Part shown: positions 45,243 through 57,681 of the stretch, in pieces
How the letters are laid out: each line of letters starts with the position of its first letter
Numbering within the stretch: position 1 is the stretch's first letter
From: Candidatus Neomarinimicrobiota bacterium
GTDB taxonomy: Bacteria; Fidelibacterota; UBA2242; B5-G15
Reading direction: 5' to 3'
Assembly (NCBI GenBank): GCA_017656425.1
Contig: JACDNV010000002.1
Coordinates: forward strand, 124,001 to 188,000
DNA length: 64,000 bases
Translations under genes and position numbers: made by a program
Notes under the pieces: model-generated
Told to the model about the DNA's origin: nothing
What the model saw: only the letters and a program-made list of their open reading frames with translations
The model's database searches: none

Positions 45243-46424
45243 ATGAGAATAGGTATATTGACAGGTGGTGGTGATGTCCCGGGGTTGAACCCAGCGATTC
45301 GTGCGATTACATTAAGAGCTATTAGGGAAGGATATGAGGTTATTGGAATTAGAAGAGGTTGGGCTGGATTAGTTGAGATGGTCAGGGATAAGGATTATGA
45401 TAATTCAAATAATTTTCAGAGGCTGACGGAAGATGTTGTTAACAGAGTTGGTAGAACAGGTGGGACTTTCTTACACACATCGAGAACTAATCCCAGCAAG
45501 GTGCCCGCAGATGCAGTTCCTGAACATTTAAAAGATAGATTTAATGGAGAGGTTAATGACTTAACAGAAGAGGTATTGAAAAATCTCGAATGGCTGGGTC
45601 TGGACTATCTAATTCCAATTGGTGGCGATGATACACTGAGTTATGGTGTAAGATTGCATAAAGAGGGTTTTAAAGTTGTGGCTATGCCAAAGACAATGGA
45701 TAATGACGTCCCGGGTACTGATTATTGTATTGGTTTTAGCACATGTGTTACAAGAACACTTTCTCTAACTCATAGCTTGAGAACATCGGCAGGAAGCCAT
45801 GAAAGGATATTGGTAATAGAAGTATTCGGTAGGTATGCAGGATTTACTGCTTTATTACCTACTATGGCAGGTGCAGCGAACAGGTGTGTAATACCTGAGT
45901 ATAAGTTTAATATCGAGAAGTTGACGGAGCTTTTAATTGAGGATAGGTTAACCAATCCCAGCAGATATTCTGTAGTGCTGGTCTCTGAAGGTGCTATGTT
46001 CGAAGGTGGGGAGATGGTTTTTATGAGTGAAGAGGCTGATATGTTCGGACATAAAAAACTTGGTGGTATTGGTGATGTTATAGCTGATAGAATAAAGAAA
46101 TTGTCCGCTAGGTATAATAATGGGAAAAAGATAAATGTTATCAGTCAGAAACTGGGATATCTAGTTAGATGTGGAGATCCTGATGCCATAGATTCTATTG
46201 TACCGATGGCATATGGGAACATTGCATTTGACTTGATTACCAGAGGGGTTTCGGGTAGACTTGTAGGTGTAAGACAGGGTAAATATACTGACGTTCCGCT
46301 GGATATTGTTACAAGTAAAAAGAAAGCGGTTGATGTTGAAAAATATTATAATACCGAAAGGTTAAGACCTAAATATATCGGTTTTGAAGGTAATCCAATG
46401 TTGATAATATCTGATGAGGATTGA
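45243..46424 (+). CDS. pfk: 6-phosphofructokinase, probably pyrophosphate-dependent
   Basis: Phosphorylates fructose-6-phosphate in glycolysis. The frame opens at 45195, but I chose the ATG at 45243: it begins MRIGILTGGGDVPGLN, the family's first motif, and AGGGAGGT lies 6 bases before it. That gives 393 residues. The key positions that separate phosphoryl donors read GGDD (127-130; Asp130 where ATP enzymes have Gly) and PKTMDND (Lys150 where ATP enzymes have Gly). Both are the pyrophosphate-type residues, so PPi is the likely donor and the reaction may be reversible; this rests on known donor signatures, and exceptions exist. A terminator follows. Confidence 0.93.
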   Translation: MRIGILTGGGDVPGLNPAIRAITLRAIREGYEVIGIRRGWAGLVEMVRDKDYDNSNNFQRLTEDVVNRVGRTGGTFLHTSRTNPSKVPADAVPEHLKDRFNGEVNDLTEEVLKNLEWLGLDYLIPIGGDDTLSYGVRLHKEGFKVVAMPKTMDNDVPGTDYCIGFSTCVTRTLSLTHSLRTSAGSHERILVIEVFGRYAGFTALLPTMAGAANRCVIPEYKFNIEKLTELLIEDRLTNPSRYSVVLVSEGAMFEGGEMVFMSEEADMFGHKKLGGIGDVIADRIKKLSARYNNGKKINVISQKLGYLVRCGDPDAIDSIVPMAYGNIAFDLITRGVSGRLVGVRQGKYTDVPLDIVTSKKKAVDVEKYYNTERLRPKYIGFEGNPMLIISDED

Positions 46425-46471
46425 TATAATGGTTAAGATTATAATAAAAGTAAAAAATATAGTATGTTTAG

Positions 46472-50074
<3,603 letters not shown>

Positions 50075-50104
50075 GGTTAACAGTTATAAGAAAATAGTTA
50101 GAAG

Positions 50105-50141
50105 GAGGAGGGTGGATTTTTTATCCCCCTCCTTTTGTTTT
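50105..50141 (+). terminator. Intrinsic terminator after the pyruvate oxidoreductase gene
   Basis: GGAGGG-t-GGAT (50107-50117) pairs with ATCCCCCTCC (50123-50132) around a TTTTT loop with one bulged T, and is followed by TTTTGTTTT (50133-50141). It ends 4 bases before the ATG of the next gene. Confidence 0.85.
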
Positions 50142-50145
50142 ATAA

Positions 50146-50886
50146 ATGAATGGTAAAGTATATATAGGTACTTCCGGATGGTCATATAGACACTGGATAG
50201 GTAGGTTTTATCCCGTTGAAATAAAAACAAAAGAATGGTTGAATCATTACTCACGATTTTTTAATACAGTTGAAATAAACTCCTCATTTTACCATCTTAT
50301 ATCGGAGAAGACCTATGCTAAATGGTATGATACCGTTCCTGAGAAATTTCAGTTTGCAGTAAAAATGTCAAGATTCGTTACACATGTTAAAAGACTCGGC
50401 GATGTTTCCGAACCGTTAGATAACTTTTTAAAGGGAGTATTAAGACTTAAAGAAAAGCTTGGGATTATACTGGTGCAGCTTCCCCCTTCTATGAAATTTG
50501 ATGTTAAAAGGATAGAGAATTTTATACAAATTCTTTATGATAAAAAGGTGCTTCCAACAATACGTGTATCGTTCGAAGTTAGAAATCAAACATTTTTGTG
50601 TGATAGATTTTATGATATACTTAGAAAAAATAAAATTGCATTGTGTTTTAGTGATTGGCCTGGCGTGGAAGTTGATAATCCTGTTATAGCAGATTATATT
50701 TATATTAGACGGCACGGACCGAAAAGTTTATACGCTTCTAATTATACTGATGATGATTTAAAGAAAGACTTGGAAATGATGAGAGATGTGCTAAATAAAG
50801 GAATGGATTCATATATTTATTTTAATAATGATGCTTATGCCTTTGCTGTTGACTGTTGTTTCAGAATCAAGGAAATGTTGAAATAA
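50146..50886 (+). CDS. DUF72 family protein
   Basis: A 246-residue protein of the DUF72 (YecE) family, a TIM-barrel-like fold of unknown function. It begins with VYIGTSGWSYRHW, and has NTVEINSSFYHL and FQFAVKMSRFVTH, then SFEVRNQTFL, YIRRHGP and YIYFNNDAYAFAV, all family landmarks. The ATG at 50146 agrees with relatives, yet it has no ribosome binding site because a terminator ends 4 bases earlier. It may depend on read-through, or on an unseen promoter giving a leaderless mRNA. Confidence 0.9.
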   Translation: MNGKVYIGTSGWSYRHWIGRFYPVEIKTKEWLNHYSRFFNTVEINSSFYHLISEKTYAKWYDTVPEKFQFAVKMSRFVTHVKRLGDVSEPLDNFLKGVLRLKEKLGIILVQLPPSMKFDVKRIENFIQILYDKKVLPTIRVSFEVRNQTFLCDRFYDILRKNKIALCFSDWPGVEVDNPVIADYIYIRRHGPKSLYASNYTDDDLKKDLEMMRDVLNKGMDSYIYFNNDAYAFAVDCCFRIKEMLK

Positions 50887-51180
50887 ATCTGTCATTTATA
50901 TTACTTATATTACATGTAATATATTATTACAATATTATTGAGTAATCGTTTCTGTCCTTTTAAGCTAAAATTTTCAATAATTGATATTAGTTACTAAGTC
51001 AAGATAACAAGTTGAGATTAAGATGAAATTTTTATTGAATATAACATATCGTTTACAATGGTATTGATATACATTATTCTTCTGGCTGAAGAAGTAGGTA
51101 TACGTTCAAATCCATAATTACCTAAACTAACTGTTTCATTAATGCTATATGGAAATTTGAGATATTAGAGTAAATAAAAT
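50887..51180. other. Gene-free stretch holding an 18-base palindrome
   Basis: Between the DUF72 gene and the tRNA-Met terminator. The only structure I see is the perfect palindrome TATATTACATGTAATATA at 50906-50923. A short frame from about 51058 (MVLIYIILLAEEVGIRSNP, then TAA) is not recognisable. Confidence 0.45.
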
Positions 51181-51205
51181 AAAAGCCTCACTATTGAGGC
51201 TTTTT
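51181..51205 (-). terminator. Intrinsic terminator of tRNA-Met
   Basis: On the minus strand AAAAAGCCTCA, a 4-base loop and TGAGGCTTTT form a 10-base stem followed by a T-rich tail, directly after the tRNA 3' end. Confidence 0.88.
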
Positions 51206-51206
51206 G

Positions 51207-51280
51207 TAGCGGTGCAGGGACTCGAACCCCGGACACGCGGATTATGATTCCGCTGCTCTAACCAGCTGAGCTACACCGCC
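51207..51280 (-). tRNA. tRNA-Met (CAU), elongator type
   Basis: A 74-base cloverleaf: acceptor GGCGGTG/CACCGCT with a G-U closing pair, D-arm GCTC/GAGC, anticodon arm GCGGA-ATCATAA-TCCGC with anticodon CAU, variable GTGTC, T-arm CGGGG-TTCGAGT-CCCTG, discriminator A. CCA is not encoded. The D-arm and the CAUAA anticodon loop resemble elongator tRNA-Met; it lacks the unpaired first base of the initiator. An Ile2 identity cannot be fully excluded. Confidence 0.93.
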
Positions 51281-51455
51281 ATTGTAAATAAACACCGAAA
51301 TTTAATAATACTTTTTTTCTGAAACAATAGATTAGCTTTGAAATAGGTTTTAATTATTTTATGATTGATTTTTCAATAATTTCGTATGTCATTTTTTAAA
51401 TAAAGTTGTATTGTAACTATTTTTATTATGGGTTAAATTCAGATCGTTAATTAGA

Positions 51456-51530
51456 CGGGGTGTAGCGCAGCTTGGATAGCGCGCTTGGTTCGGGACCAAG
51501 AGGTCGCCGGTTCAAATCCGGCCACCCCGA
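51456..51530 (+). tRNA. tRNA-Pro (CGG)
   Basis: A 75-base cloverleaf: acceptor CGGGGTG/CACCCCG, D-arm GCGC/GCGC, anticodon arm CTTGG-TTCGGGA-CCAAG with anticodon CGG, variable AGGTC, T-arm GCCGG-TTCAAAT-CCGGC, discriminator A. CCA is not encoded. It reads CCG codons, which should be rare in this AT-rich genome. Confidence 0.96.
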
Positions 51531-51752
51531 CAGCAATTATTTATTAAGCATACTTATTAATATAAGATTTTTATGAATTTTTCGTCATGGAGAGTATTTC
51601 CTATTTCATCTGTTAAATCTATAACAGCAGAATGCATCGCTATATGTTACCCATATTTCCACAAAAAGCTATTTGTTAGATCCCGGATATAACTTTTAAT
51701 CTCTTATCTAGAGATTTTAATTGTAGAGTTAGCTTTTTTACTAATCGGCTGA

Positions 51753-51938
51753 CTAATAGAACCTTCTTACTTTTACAAGAGATCCGATAAAGAATAGTGT
51801 CATTCCCGGTAGTAGAAAGATAGCTCCATAAATTGTCTCACCAATTACCAAATAGCCTGACCCGATGAATATGAAAAATCCACCAAAAAGTAGAGAAAAT
51901 ATTTTAATGAATTTTCTTTGTACTCTAGTCAGACGCAT
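51753..51938 (-). CDS. Small two-helix membrane protein
   Basis: A 61-residue protein with a basic start (MRLTRVQRKFIKIF) and two membrane helices (about 12-30 and 35-53), ending in a basic tail KVRRFY. The topology follows the positive-inside rule with both ends in the cytoplasm. A weak GGAT lies before the ATG. It is not recognised. The sequence looks coding in character but stands alone, so it may be real or chance. Confidence 0.45.
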   Translation of the reverse strand: MRLTRVQRKFIKIFSLLFGGFFIFIGSGYLVIGETIYGAIFLLPGMTLFFIGSLVKVRRFY

Positions 51939-52036
51939 AGATCCATCAACTAGTGTATCCTTTAAAGATTATAATAATATTACCTCACTTTGTCAAGACA
52001 CATCCCGTCAGAATATTGATTATTTTTCATAAAAAT

Positions 52037-52050
52037 TTGATTTAAATCAC
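52037..52050. promoter_or_regulatory. FNR/CRP-like site upstream of the aminotransferase
   Basis: TTGAT-TTAA-ATCAC matches 9 of the 10 fixed bases of the FNR box TTGAT-N4-ATCAA. It lies about 140 bases before the aminotransferase ATG, in an AT-rich gap with candidate -10 boxes at 52063 and 52118. No regulator gene of this family is in the window. Confidence 0.3.
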
Positions 52051-52189
52051 GAATAAATAGGATAAAATTTCCCCATTTGCTAAGTTTTAATTTACAAGTC
52101 AAAAAATTACTCATTGATATAATAACAACATAAGTTTAATTTTATTAGAGATTTAGATTTACTGCTGAAAGAATTGTATAGGGGTAGAA

Positions 52190-53476
52190 ATGGAAAAAGA
52201 AGCGGAAATACTAAATTCAGTTTTAGAAGGTACAGTTGTTAATGATTTATTATCTGATATTGGACGGTCACTATTCTTTCCGAAAGGAATTGTATATCAA
52301 ACGGAACAGGCAAAGTTGCATGCAAACTTTTTAAATGCAACTGTTGGTATGGCTAAGGAAAATGGTAAACCTATTCACCTTAGATTAATAGACGAAATGA
52401 TAGGGGATATCAGTCCCGATGAGATATACTCCTATGCTCCCAGCGCTGGAGTTGAGGAGTTAAGAGAATTATGGCTGGAGCAATTGTTATTGAAAAATCC
52501 GCGATTAAAAAATGGTATAACGAGCAAACCGATGGTTACAGGTGGTGTAACAAATGGTTTATCCATTATTGCTGATTTGTTCACTGATAATGGGGATGCA
52601 CTGTTATTGCCTGAATTATACTGGGGTAATTATAAATTGATTTTTTCTATAAAAAATGGTTGTAGTATTCTGACCTATAACACATTTAATGATAAAGGCG
52701 AATATAACATAGATGGTCTTGATGAACTTATTAAAAAGTGTAATAAAGACAAATTGATGATTTTGTTTAATTTTCCTCATAATCCAACTGGCTATTCACC
52801 ATATTCTCATGAGATTAATGGATTTAAAGAGATTATTTTGAGACATGCTGATAGCGGTAAAAAAATTTTGCTGATTTTTGATGATTCATATTTTGGATTT
52901 TTTTATGAAGATGACGTTTATAAGCATTCACTTTTCAATGAATTTTTTGATATTCATGAAAATGTCCTTTCTATAAAGCTTGATGGAGCTACAAAAGAAG
53001 ATTTTGCATGGGGTTTCAGAATAGCTTTTATTACTTATGGTGGAAAAGGATTAAAGAAAGAGCATTATGAAGCACTGGAATTGAAAACAAAAGGAATGAT
53101 CAGAGCTACAATTTCAAATGCCAATAGGCTTGCACAAACTTTGTTAATTCGAGCATACGAGAATAACAACTATTTCGAAGAAAAAAGAGAAAAATTTGAG
53201 TTACTTAAGTCACGTTTTAATGAGGTTAAAAGGCAACTTGAAGGAAGGAACAGTAAATATTTAACACCGCTTCCCTTTAACTCTGGTTATTTTTTATGTT
53301 TTGAAGTGAGAGATTCAGCAGAACGATTGAGGGAATATTTACTAATGAAGAAAGGCATAGGTATGATTTCTATTGCTGACAGATATTTGCGTGTTTCCTA
53401 TGCGAGCGTTGATCTGGAAAATATTAAAGTTCTTATTGACGAAATATACAGAGCTTGTGAGGAGCTATTTTCCTAA
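52190..53476 (+). CDS. PLP-dependent aminotransferase, class I/II
   Basis: A 428-residue fold-type I aminotransferase. The PLP-binding features are NFPHNPTGYSP (NPTG 198-201), FDDSYFGFFYED (Asp231 and Tyr234), and Lys269 in KLDGATKEDFAWGFR, which forms the Schiff base; the Arg after WGF is the phosphate or carboxylate contact. The small domain is normal. It belongs to the broad aspartate/aromatic/MalY-like group, and the substrate cannot be told. A GGGGTAG ribosome binding site precedes the ATG. The next gene, an M14 peptidase, starts 40 bases on, so peptide-derived amino acid use is possible. Confidence 0.88.
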   Translation: MEKEAEILNSVLEGTVVNDLLSDIGRSLFFPKGIVYQTEQAKLHANFLNATVGMAKENGKPIHLRLIDEMIGDISPDEIYSYAPSAGVEELRELWLEQLLLKNPRLKNGITSKPMVTGGVTNGLSIIADLFTDNGDALLLPELYWGNYKLIFSIKNGCSILTYNTFNDKGEYNIDGLDELIKKCNKDKLMILFNFPHNPTGYSPYSHEINGFKEIILRHADSGKKILLIFDDSYFGFFYEDDVYKHSLFNEFFDIHENVLSIKLDGATKEDFAWGFRIAFITYGGKGLKKEHYEALELKTKGMIRATISNANRLAQTLLIRAYENNNYFEEKREKFELLKSRFNEVKRQLEGRNSKYLTPLPFNSGYFLCFEVRDSAERLREYLLMKKGIGMISIADRYLRVSYASVDLENIKVLIDEIYRACEELFS

Positions 53477-53516
53477 ATATTGAATTTTTTAAAAAATTTT
53501 CTCATTTTTGTTTTTG

Positions 53517-55310
53517 ATGTATAACAAAAAGCTAATACCAATTTTACTATTTATAATCTCCTATTTTTCAATTTTTTCTAATAGCTGTGAGAAGCTACAG
53601 AAACCTCTCAGGGAAAGGTGGAAAACTCCCTGTGAAATATCACAGTTCAAAGAGACACCGCGTTATGATGAGACAATACTATTCTGTAAGAGATTAGGCA
53701 GGGTGTCCAAATTTGTAAAGTACAGGAGCTTTGGAAAATCGTCTCAGGGCAGAGAGTTACCGCTTTTGATTGTAGATTTCGATAAGCGCTTTTCACCAAA
53801 TTTGCAGAAAAGAACGGGGAAACCAGTTATTCTTATTCAAGCTTGTATTCATGCAGGAGAACCTGATGGCAAAGACGCCGGTCTAATGTTTTTAAGAGAT
53901 GTCATTATATTTGGAAAGTATAAGGAACTGGTCAAAGACGTTACTTTATTATTCATACCAATTTTTAATGTAGATGGTCATGAACGATTTGGTAAGTATA
54001 ATCGTATAAATCAGAACGGACCAATTGAGACTGGCTGGCGAACTACCGCTCAGAATTTCAATCTCAATAGGGATTTTTTAAAAGCAGATGCTCCAGAAAT
54101 GAAAGCATGGCTGAAGCTATTTAGGGAATGGTTACCGGATTTTCTTGTTGACATACATGTAACAGATGGTGCTGATTATCAATATGTTGTTACTTATGGT
54201 TTAGAAATCAGGGATGTATTGGATGAACCTCTAAGAGTTTGGAGTAATAATATTTTTCTACCCCAATTTATATCGAAGATGCGAAAATCGGGTTATGAAA
54301 TTTTTCCATATATTCATCCAAGGAGATGGAATGATGTTGAAAGCGGTCTTATCATTGGTGTCCCATCACCAAGATATTCAAATGGATATGGGATAGTACA
54401 AAATAGAATTTTCTTACTTATTGAAAACCATATGCTTAAAGATTATAAGCAGAGAGTGTTAGCAACATACGAGACGATTAGGAATATTGTAGAAATTGTT
54501 AGTAGTGAGAGATATTCTTTAAAGGAATCCGTGTCACAATCTGATAAAATGACATCAAACATGGAAACAGGAAGTGCATTCTATCTTAATTATAGAGTCG
54601 ATTTTAGCGATTCGTCCAGAGTTAAGTTTCTGGGAAAAAAGTATCGGCATGAATATAGCGATATTTCTGGATCTGAATACATTATATGGGAGGATGAACC
54701 AGATACATTTGATGTTTTTCTTTTTAGTAAAATTTTTCCTGCTGATTCCGTTATGGTACCATATGCCTATATTATTCCACCGGAATGGAGTGATATAACA
54801 ACCATATTAATCCTCCATGGTGTTAATGTCAAGTATTTAAATAGAGATTTAAGGTTGCCTGTTCATACATATAAATTTTTTGATTTTTCATGGGATTCTG
54901 AATCCTACGAGGGGCATCATCGGGTTAAATTTTCTCTTATGGATACCGTTGTTGAGAGGACTTTTCCTAAAGGCAGCGTTCTAGTATTGATGAACCAGAG
55001 AGTGAATAAAGTTATATTGCACGCACTTGAACCGAAAGCACCAGATTCATTCTTGCGATGGGGATTTTTTAATGTAATTTTTGAAAGAAAAGAGTATGCA
55101 GAAATGTATGTGCTTGAAAAGCTGGCAAGGGAAATGATTACGTCAAATTCATCTATATATAATGAGTTCCTAAAAAGATTGAAAATTGATGCAGAATTTA
55201 GAGACAATCCTCGTGAAAGGCTTCATTTTTTCTATAAGAGGTCGCCTTATTGGGACAAAAATTATTGTATGTATCCAGTTGGTAGAGTATTTAAACCGTT
55301 TGGTTTATAA
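53517..55310 (+). CDS. Exported M14-family zinc carboxypeptidase
   Basis: A 597-residue metallopeptidase with an N-terminal signal segment (about 5-23) ending SNSC, perhaps a lipoprotein with Cys24. The first zinc ligands are His112 and Glu115 in IHAGEPDGKD, the third is His214 in DIHVTDGAD, and RTTAQNFNLNRDF lies between them. The catalytic Glu is probably in LLIENHML (about 300). It resembles the DUF2817/M14-like peptidases that trim C-terminal residues outside the cytoplasm. The C-terminal part (from about 340) is beta-rich. I chose the ATG at 53517; a TTG 9 bases earlier is possible, and neither has a good ribosome binding site. Confidence 0.87.
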   Translation: MYNKKLIPILLFIISYFSIFSNSCEKLQKPLRERWKTPCEISQFKETPRYDETILFCKRLGRVSKFVKYRSFGKSSQGRELPLLIVDFDKRFSPNLQKRTGKPVILIQACIHAGEPDGKDAGLMFLRDVIIFGKYKELVKDVTLLFIPIFNVDGHERFGKYNRINQNGPIETGWRTTAQNFNLNRDFLKADAPEMKAWLKLFREWLPDFLVDIHVTDGADYQYVVTYGLEIRDVLDEPLRVWSNNIFLPQFISKMRKSGYEIFPYIHPRRWNDVESGLIIGVPSPRYSNGYGIVQNRIFLLIENHMLKDYKQRVLATYETIRNIVEIVSSERYSLKESVSQSDKMTSNMETGSAFYLNYRVDFSDSSRVKFLGKKYRHEYSDISGSEYIIWEDEPDTFDVFLFSKIFPADSVMVPYAYIIPPEWSDITTILILHGVNVKYLNRDLRLPVHTYKFFDFSWDSESYEGHHRVKFSLMDTVVERTFPKGSVLVLMNQRVNKVILHALEPKAPDSFLRWGFFNVIFERKEYAEMYVLEKLAREMITSNSSIYNEFLKRLKIDAEFRDNPRERLHFFYKRSPYWDKNYCMYPVGRVFKPFGL

Positions 55311-55369
55311 TATGAATATAATCAAAATTAGTTTAGTAACTTTTAATTAGTTTTAAAGGGGAGGTTATC

Positions 55370-55942
55370 ATGAGGCTTGCTCAATATATTCAGATTTTTT
55401 TGATAGTAACGTTTTTTGTATTTAATACCTCCTGTGGCGAAGGTAAAAGAGATAAAAAAAGTGAAGGGAAGGAGGATGAAATGAGCTTTGTTTTGAAAAG
55501 TTCATCATTTAAAAATGGTGAGAGGATACCCGTCAAGCATACCTGCGAGGGGGAGGATATTTCTCCTCAGCTAACATGGGAAGGTGTTCCGCAAGGTACT
55601 AAAAGTTTTGCTTTAATTTGTGATGATCCTGATGCTCCTATGGGAACTTGGGTACACTGGGTGGTTTATAATATCCCGGATTCCGTTAATAGTCTTCCTG
55701 AAGGTGTAGAAAAGGCGGATACTGTTTTTGGATATATATATCAGGGTAGAAATAGCTTTGGTCGAATTGGATATGGTGGTCCTTGCCCTCCAAGAGGACC
55801 GGCCCACAGATATTTTTTCAAACTGTATGCTCTTGACTTTGTACCAGCATTGAAAGCCGGTGCTACCAAGGAGCAGGTCCTGAATGCCATAAGTGGGCAT
55901 ATATTGGGTACGGCTGAATTGATGGGTATCTATAGTCGTTAA
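55370..55942 (+). CDS. PEBP-family lipoprotein (YbhB/YbcL-like)
   Basis: A 190-residue phosphatidylethanolamine-binding-protein family member. A signal peptide ends in a probable lipoprotein Cys22 (FNTSCGE). A charged linker follows, then the PEBP fold: VKHTCEGEDISPQLTWEGVP, DDPDAPMGTWVHWVVYNIP and YGGPCPPRGPAHRYFFKLYALD are the ligand-site motifs. Bacterial members are of unknown function. A strong GGGGAGGT ribosome binding site precedes the ATG. Confidence 0.92.
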   Translation: MRLAQYIQIFLIVTFFVFNTSCGEGKRDKKSEGKEDEMSFVLKSSSFKNGERIPVKHTCEGEDISPQLTWEGVPQGTKSFALICDDPDAPMGTWVHWVVYNIPDSVNSLPEGVEKADTVFGYIYQGRNSFGRIGYGGPCPPRGPAHRYFFKLYALDFVPALKAGATKEQVLNAISGHILGTAELMGIYSR

Positions 55943-56040
55943 TAATTTTTTTCAAAGTAAATATTTTTATGTGCTATTATTTTTAAGTGAGGTATATTAC
56001 ACTTGCTAATTATGATTTTTTTGGGAAGTGGGTTAATTAA

Positions 56041-56955
56041 ATGTATAGAGTTAAAATAACAACGGTCATTATGGTTACTATATTTTTAATTAATTATTGT
56101 GGTGATAAAAATTTACAGGAATTTGATATAACAAAACTGGGCTGGTTTGATGATTTTGGATATAGTAGGGAGAATTTGTTTCCGCTATATATGAGCTCTG
56201 GCAGTAAATATCCTCAGGTTGAGATCAGTATAGGTGGAAGAAAAGTGAAGTTATTGATTGATTTTTTATTTAATGACATTATTATTAATGAGAGGCTGAT
56301 TAAGAGTAGTGAGTTTGAAGCTCAGAGAATTTACACAAAAATATTTTTATCAAAAGAGATGATGTTTGAAGAAGGTTATTTACATGATGTGGAAATTTTT
56401 GGGGTAAACTATCCATTGTTGTACATTCTTCTATTAAAAAAAAGTGATATGAAACTAAATTCAGATGGTATAATTGGAAAAAGATTTTTTACCGATAAAA
56501 TAGTAACTCTTGATTTTAAGAATGGTATTATAGGTATAAAAGATAATGTTAATGGTATGAATATTCAAACGTTGCAGGACTCCGGATACAGGATCGTTAG
56601 ATTTGTATTTGATAGGTCTGCACATACGGAATTGGTAAATGCACTAAAGATTAAGGGGAAAATTAGGGATAAAGAAATTTATTTGACCTTTAGCACTCTC
56701 TTTGATGAAAGTTTAATAAGTCCTGAGCTCGTAAATCTATTAACAGGCAGGATATACACAAAGTATAGGTTTGTTATTGACACTCTAACTATAGATGGAT
56801 TAATCCTTTCTAAAGAAGATTTAATCGTAAATGATAAGGTGATGGATTTGAGTTACACAACCGAAGATTTAATACACATTTGTCTTGGATGTGATGTATT
56901 AAAGGACAAAGTTGCTACAATTTCTCTTTCAGACTCTTTGTTAATTATAAAATAA
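56041..56955 (+). CDS. Probable lipoprotein with a degenerate retropepsin-like fold
   Basis: A 304-residue protein with a signal segment ending INYC (possible lipoprotein Cys20). The pattern of VEISIGGRKVKLLIDFLFNDIIINERL, then SDGIIGKRFFTDKIVTLDFKNGIIGI, resembles clan AA aspartic proteases (retropepsin-like). However, the catalytic D-T/S-G reads IDFL, so it is probably not a working peptidase. A second half (about 180-304) looks like a similar beta domain, with VIDTLTIDGL. Function is unknown. A GGGAAGTGGG stretch precedes the ATG. Confidence 0.6.
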   Translation: MYRVKITTVIMVTIFLINYCGDKNLQEFDITKLGWFDDFGYSRENLFPLYMSSGSKYPQVEISIGGRKVKLLIDFLFNDIIINERLIKSSEFEAQRIYTKIFLSKEMMFEEGYLHDVEIFGVNYPLLYILLLKKSDMKLNSDGIIGKRFFTDKIVTLDFKNGIIGIKDNVNGMNIQTLQDSGYRIVRFVFDRSAHTELVNALKIKGKIRDKEIYLTFSTLFDESLISPELVNLLTGRIYTKYRFVIDTLTIDGLILSKEDLIVNDKVMDLSYTTEDLIHICLGCDVLKDKVATISLSDSLLIIK

Positions 56956-56965
56956 TAACTTTATA

Positions 56966-57463
56966 TTAATCGCCTAAGTTTCCCAGTATGAAACCTAATA
57001 TAAGTGCTATAAAAATGAAAATAATCCATAACCATACAGGTATAGTTTGTTTTACGCTTATAGCTTTACTTTCAACATCTTCTGCCTTCATTGGTTTATC
57101 GAGCCACTCCTTGACAGCATTTAATATTTCCTCCATATCAAGTGGTTTCTGAAATGTTCTCCTCGCACCTAATTTCCTCCCTACTTCGAGCAATTTTTCA
57201 GTGGAACCTTCGTAAGTTGCTCCAGACATTGCAAATATAATTGTTTCAGGGAACTCTTTTTTTAATTCTTTGATTGTCTCAAAACCATCTTTTATGGGCA
57301 TAAGTATATCTATAATTACCAGCTTTGGTCTGTGCTTTCTTTGCTGAGTTATACATTCTCTTCCATCTGCGGCTTCAAATACGGTATAACCTTCATCTTC
57401 AAGAGTTTTTCGTAGGATTCTTCTTATGCCTGGCTCATCATCGACTATTAATATTTTTGACAT
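56966..57463 (-). CDS. Response regulator with a C-terminal membrane anchor
   Basis: A 165-residue protein: a receiver domain at 1-122 with the acidic pair in LIVDDEP, phosphoacceptor Asp52 in VIIDILMP, and Lys106 in TFQKPLD, followed by a 20-residue linker and one C-terminal membrane helix (about 142-161, VWLWIIFIFIALILGFILG). There is no DNA-binding or enzyme domain. Such a tail-anchored receiver is unusual; it could act as a phosphate sink or protein-binding switch at the membrane. It is divergent from a hybrid kinase 218 bases away, its likely partner. Confidence 0.88.
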   Translation of the reverse strand: MSKILIVDDEPGIRRILRKTLEDEGYTVFEAADGRECITQQRKHRPKLVIIDILMPIKDGFETIKELKKEFPETIIFAMSGATYEGSTEKLLEVGRKLGARRTFQKPLDMEEILNAVKEWLDKPMKAEDVESKAISVKQTIPVWLWIIFIFIALILGFILGNLGD

Positions 57464-57681
57464 TCTCTTTCTCCTACAATTTTCCCCTAGTAAGATATGA
57501 AAATTATACTAAAAAATAAATAGTATGGCATTTTTTATGCATATGTTAGTGTCTTATTAACATTTTTTAGAATCATAATAGGTTTTAATGTTTCATTATA
57601 TATCTAATCTGCCATATTATTAATTTATTTTAGGAAAGAAATTATTATATTAGGAATAGTTTTGAAAAGAAAGGAGGAGAA

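Noticed and set aside
51557-51637. A 26-codon minus-strand frame with protein-like sequence (HSAVIDLTDEIGNTLHDEK)
   Set aside because: It has no ribosome binding site, an in-frame stop 9 bases before its ATG, and no family I recognise. It may be a gene remnant, but the evidence is too thin.
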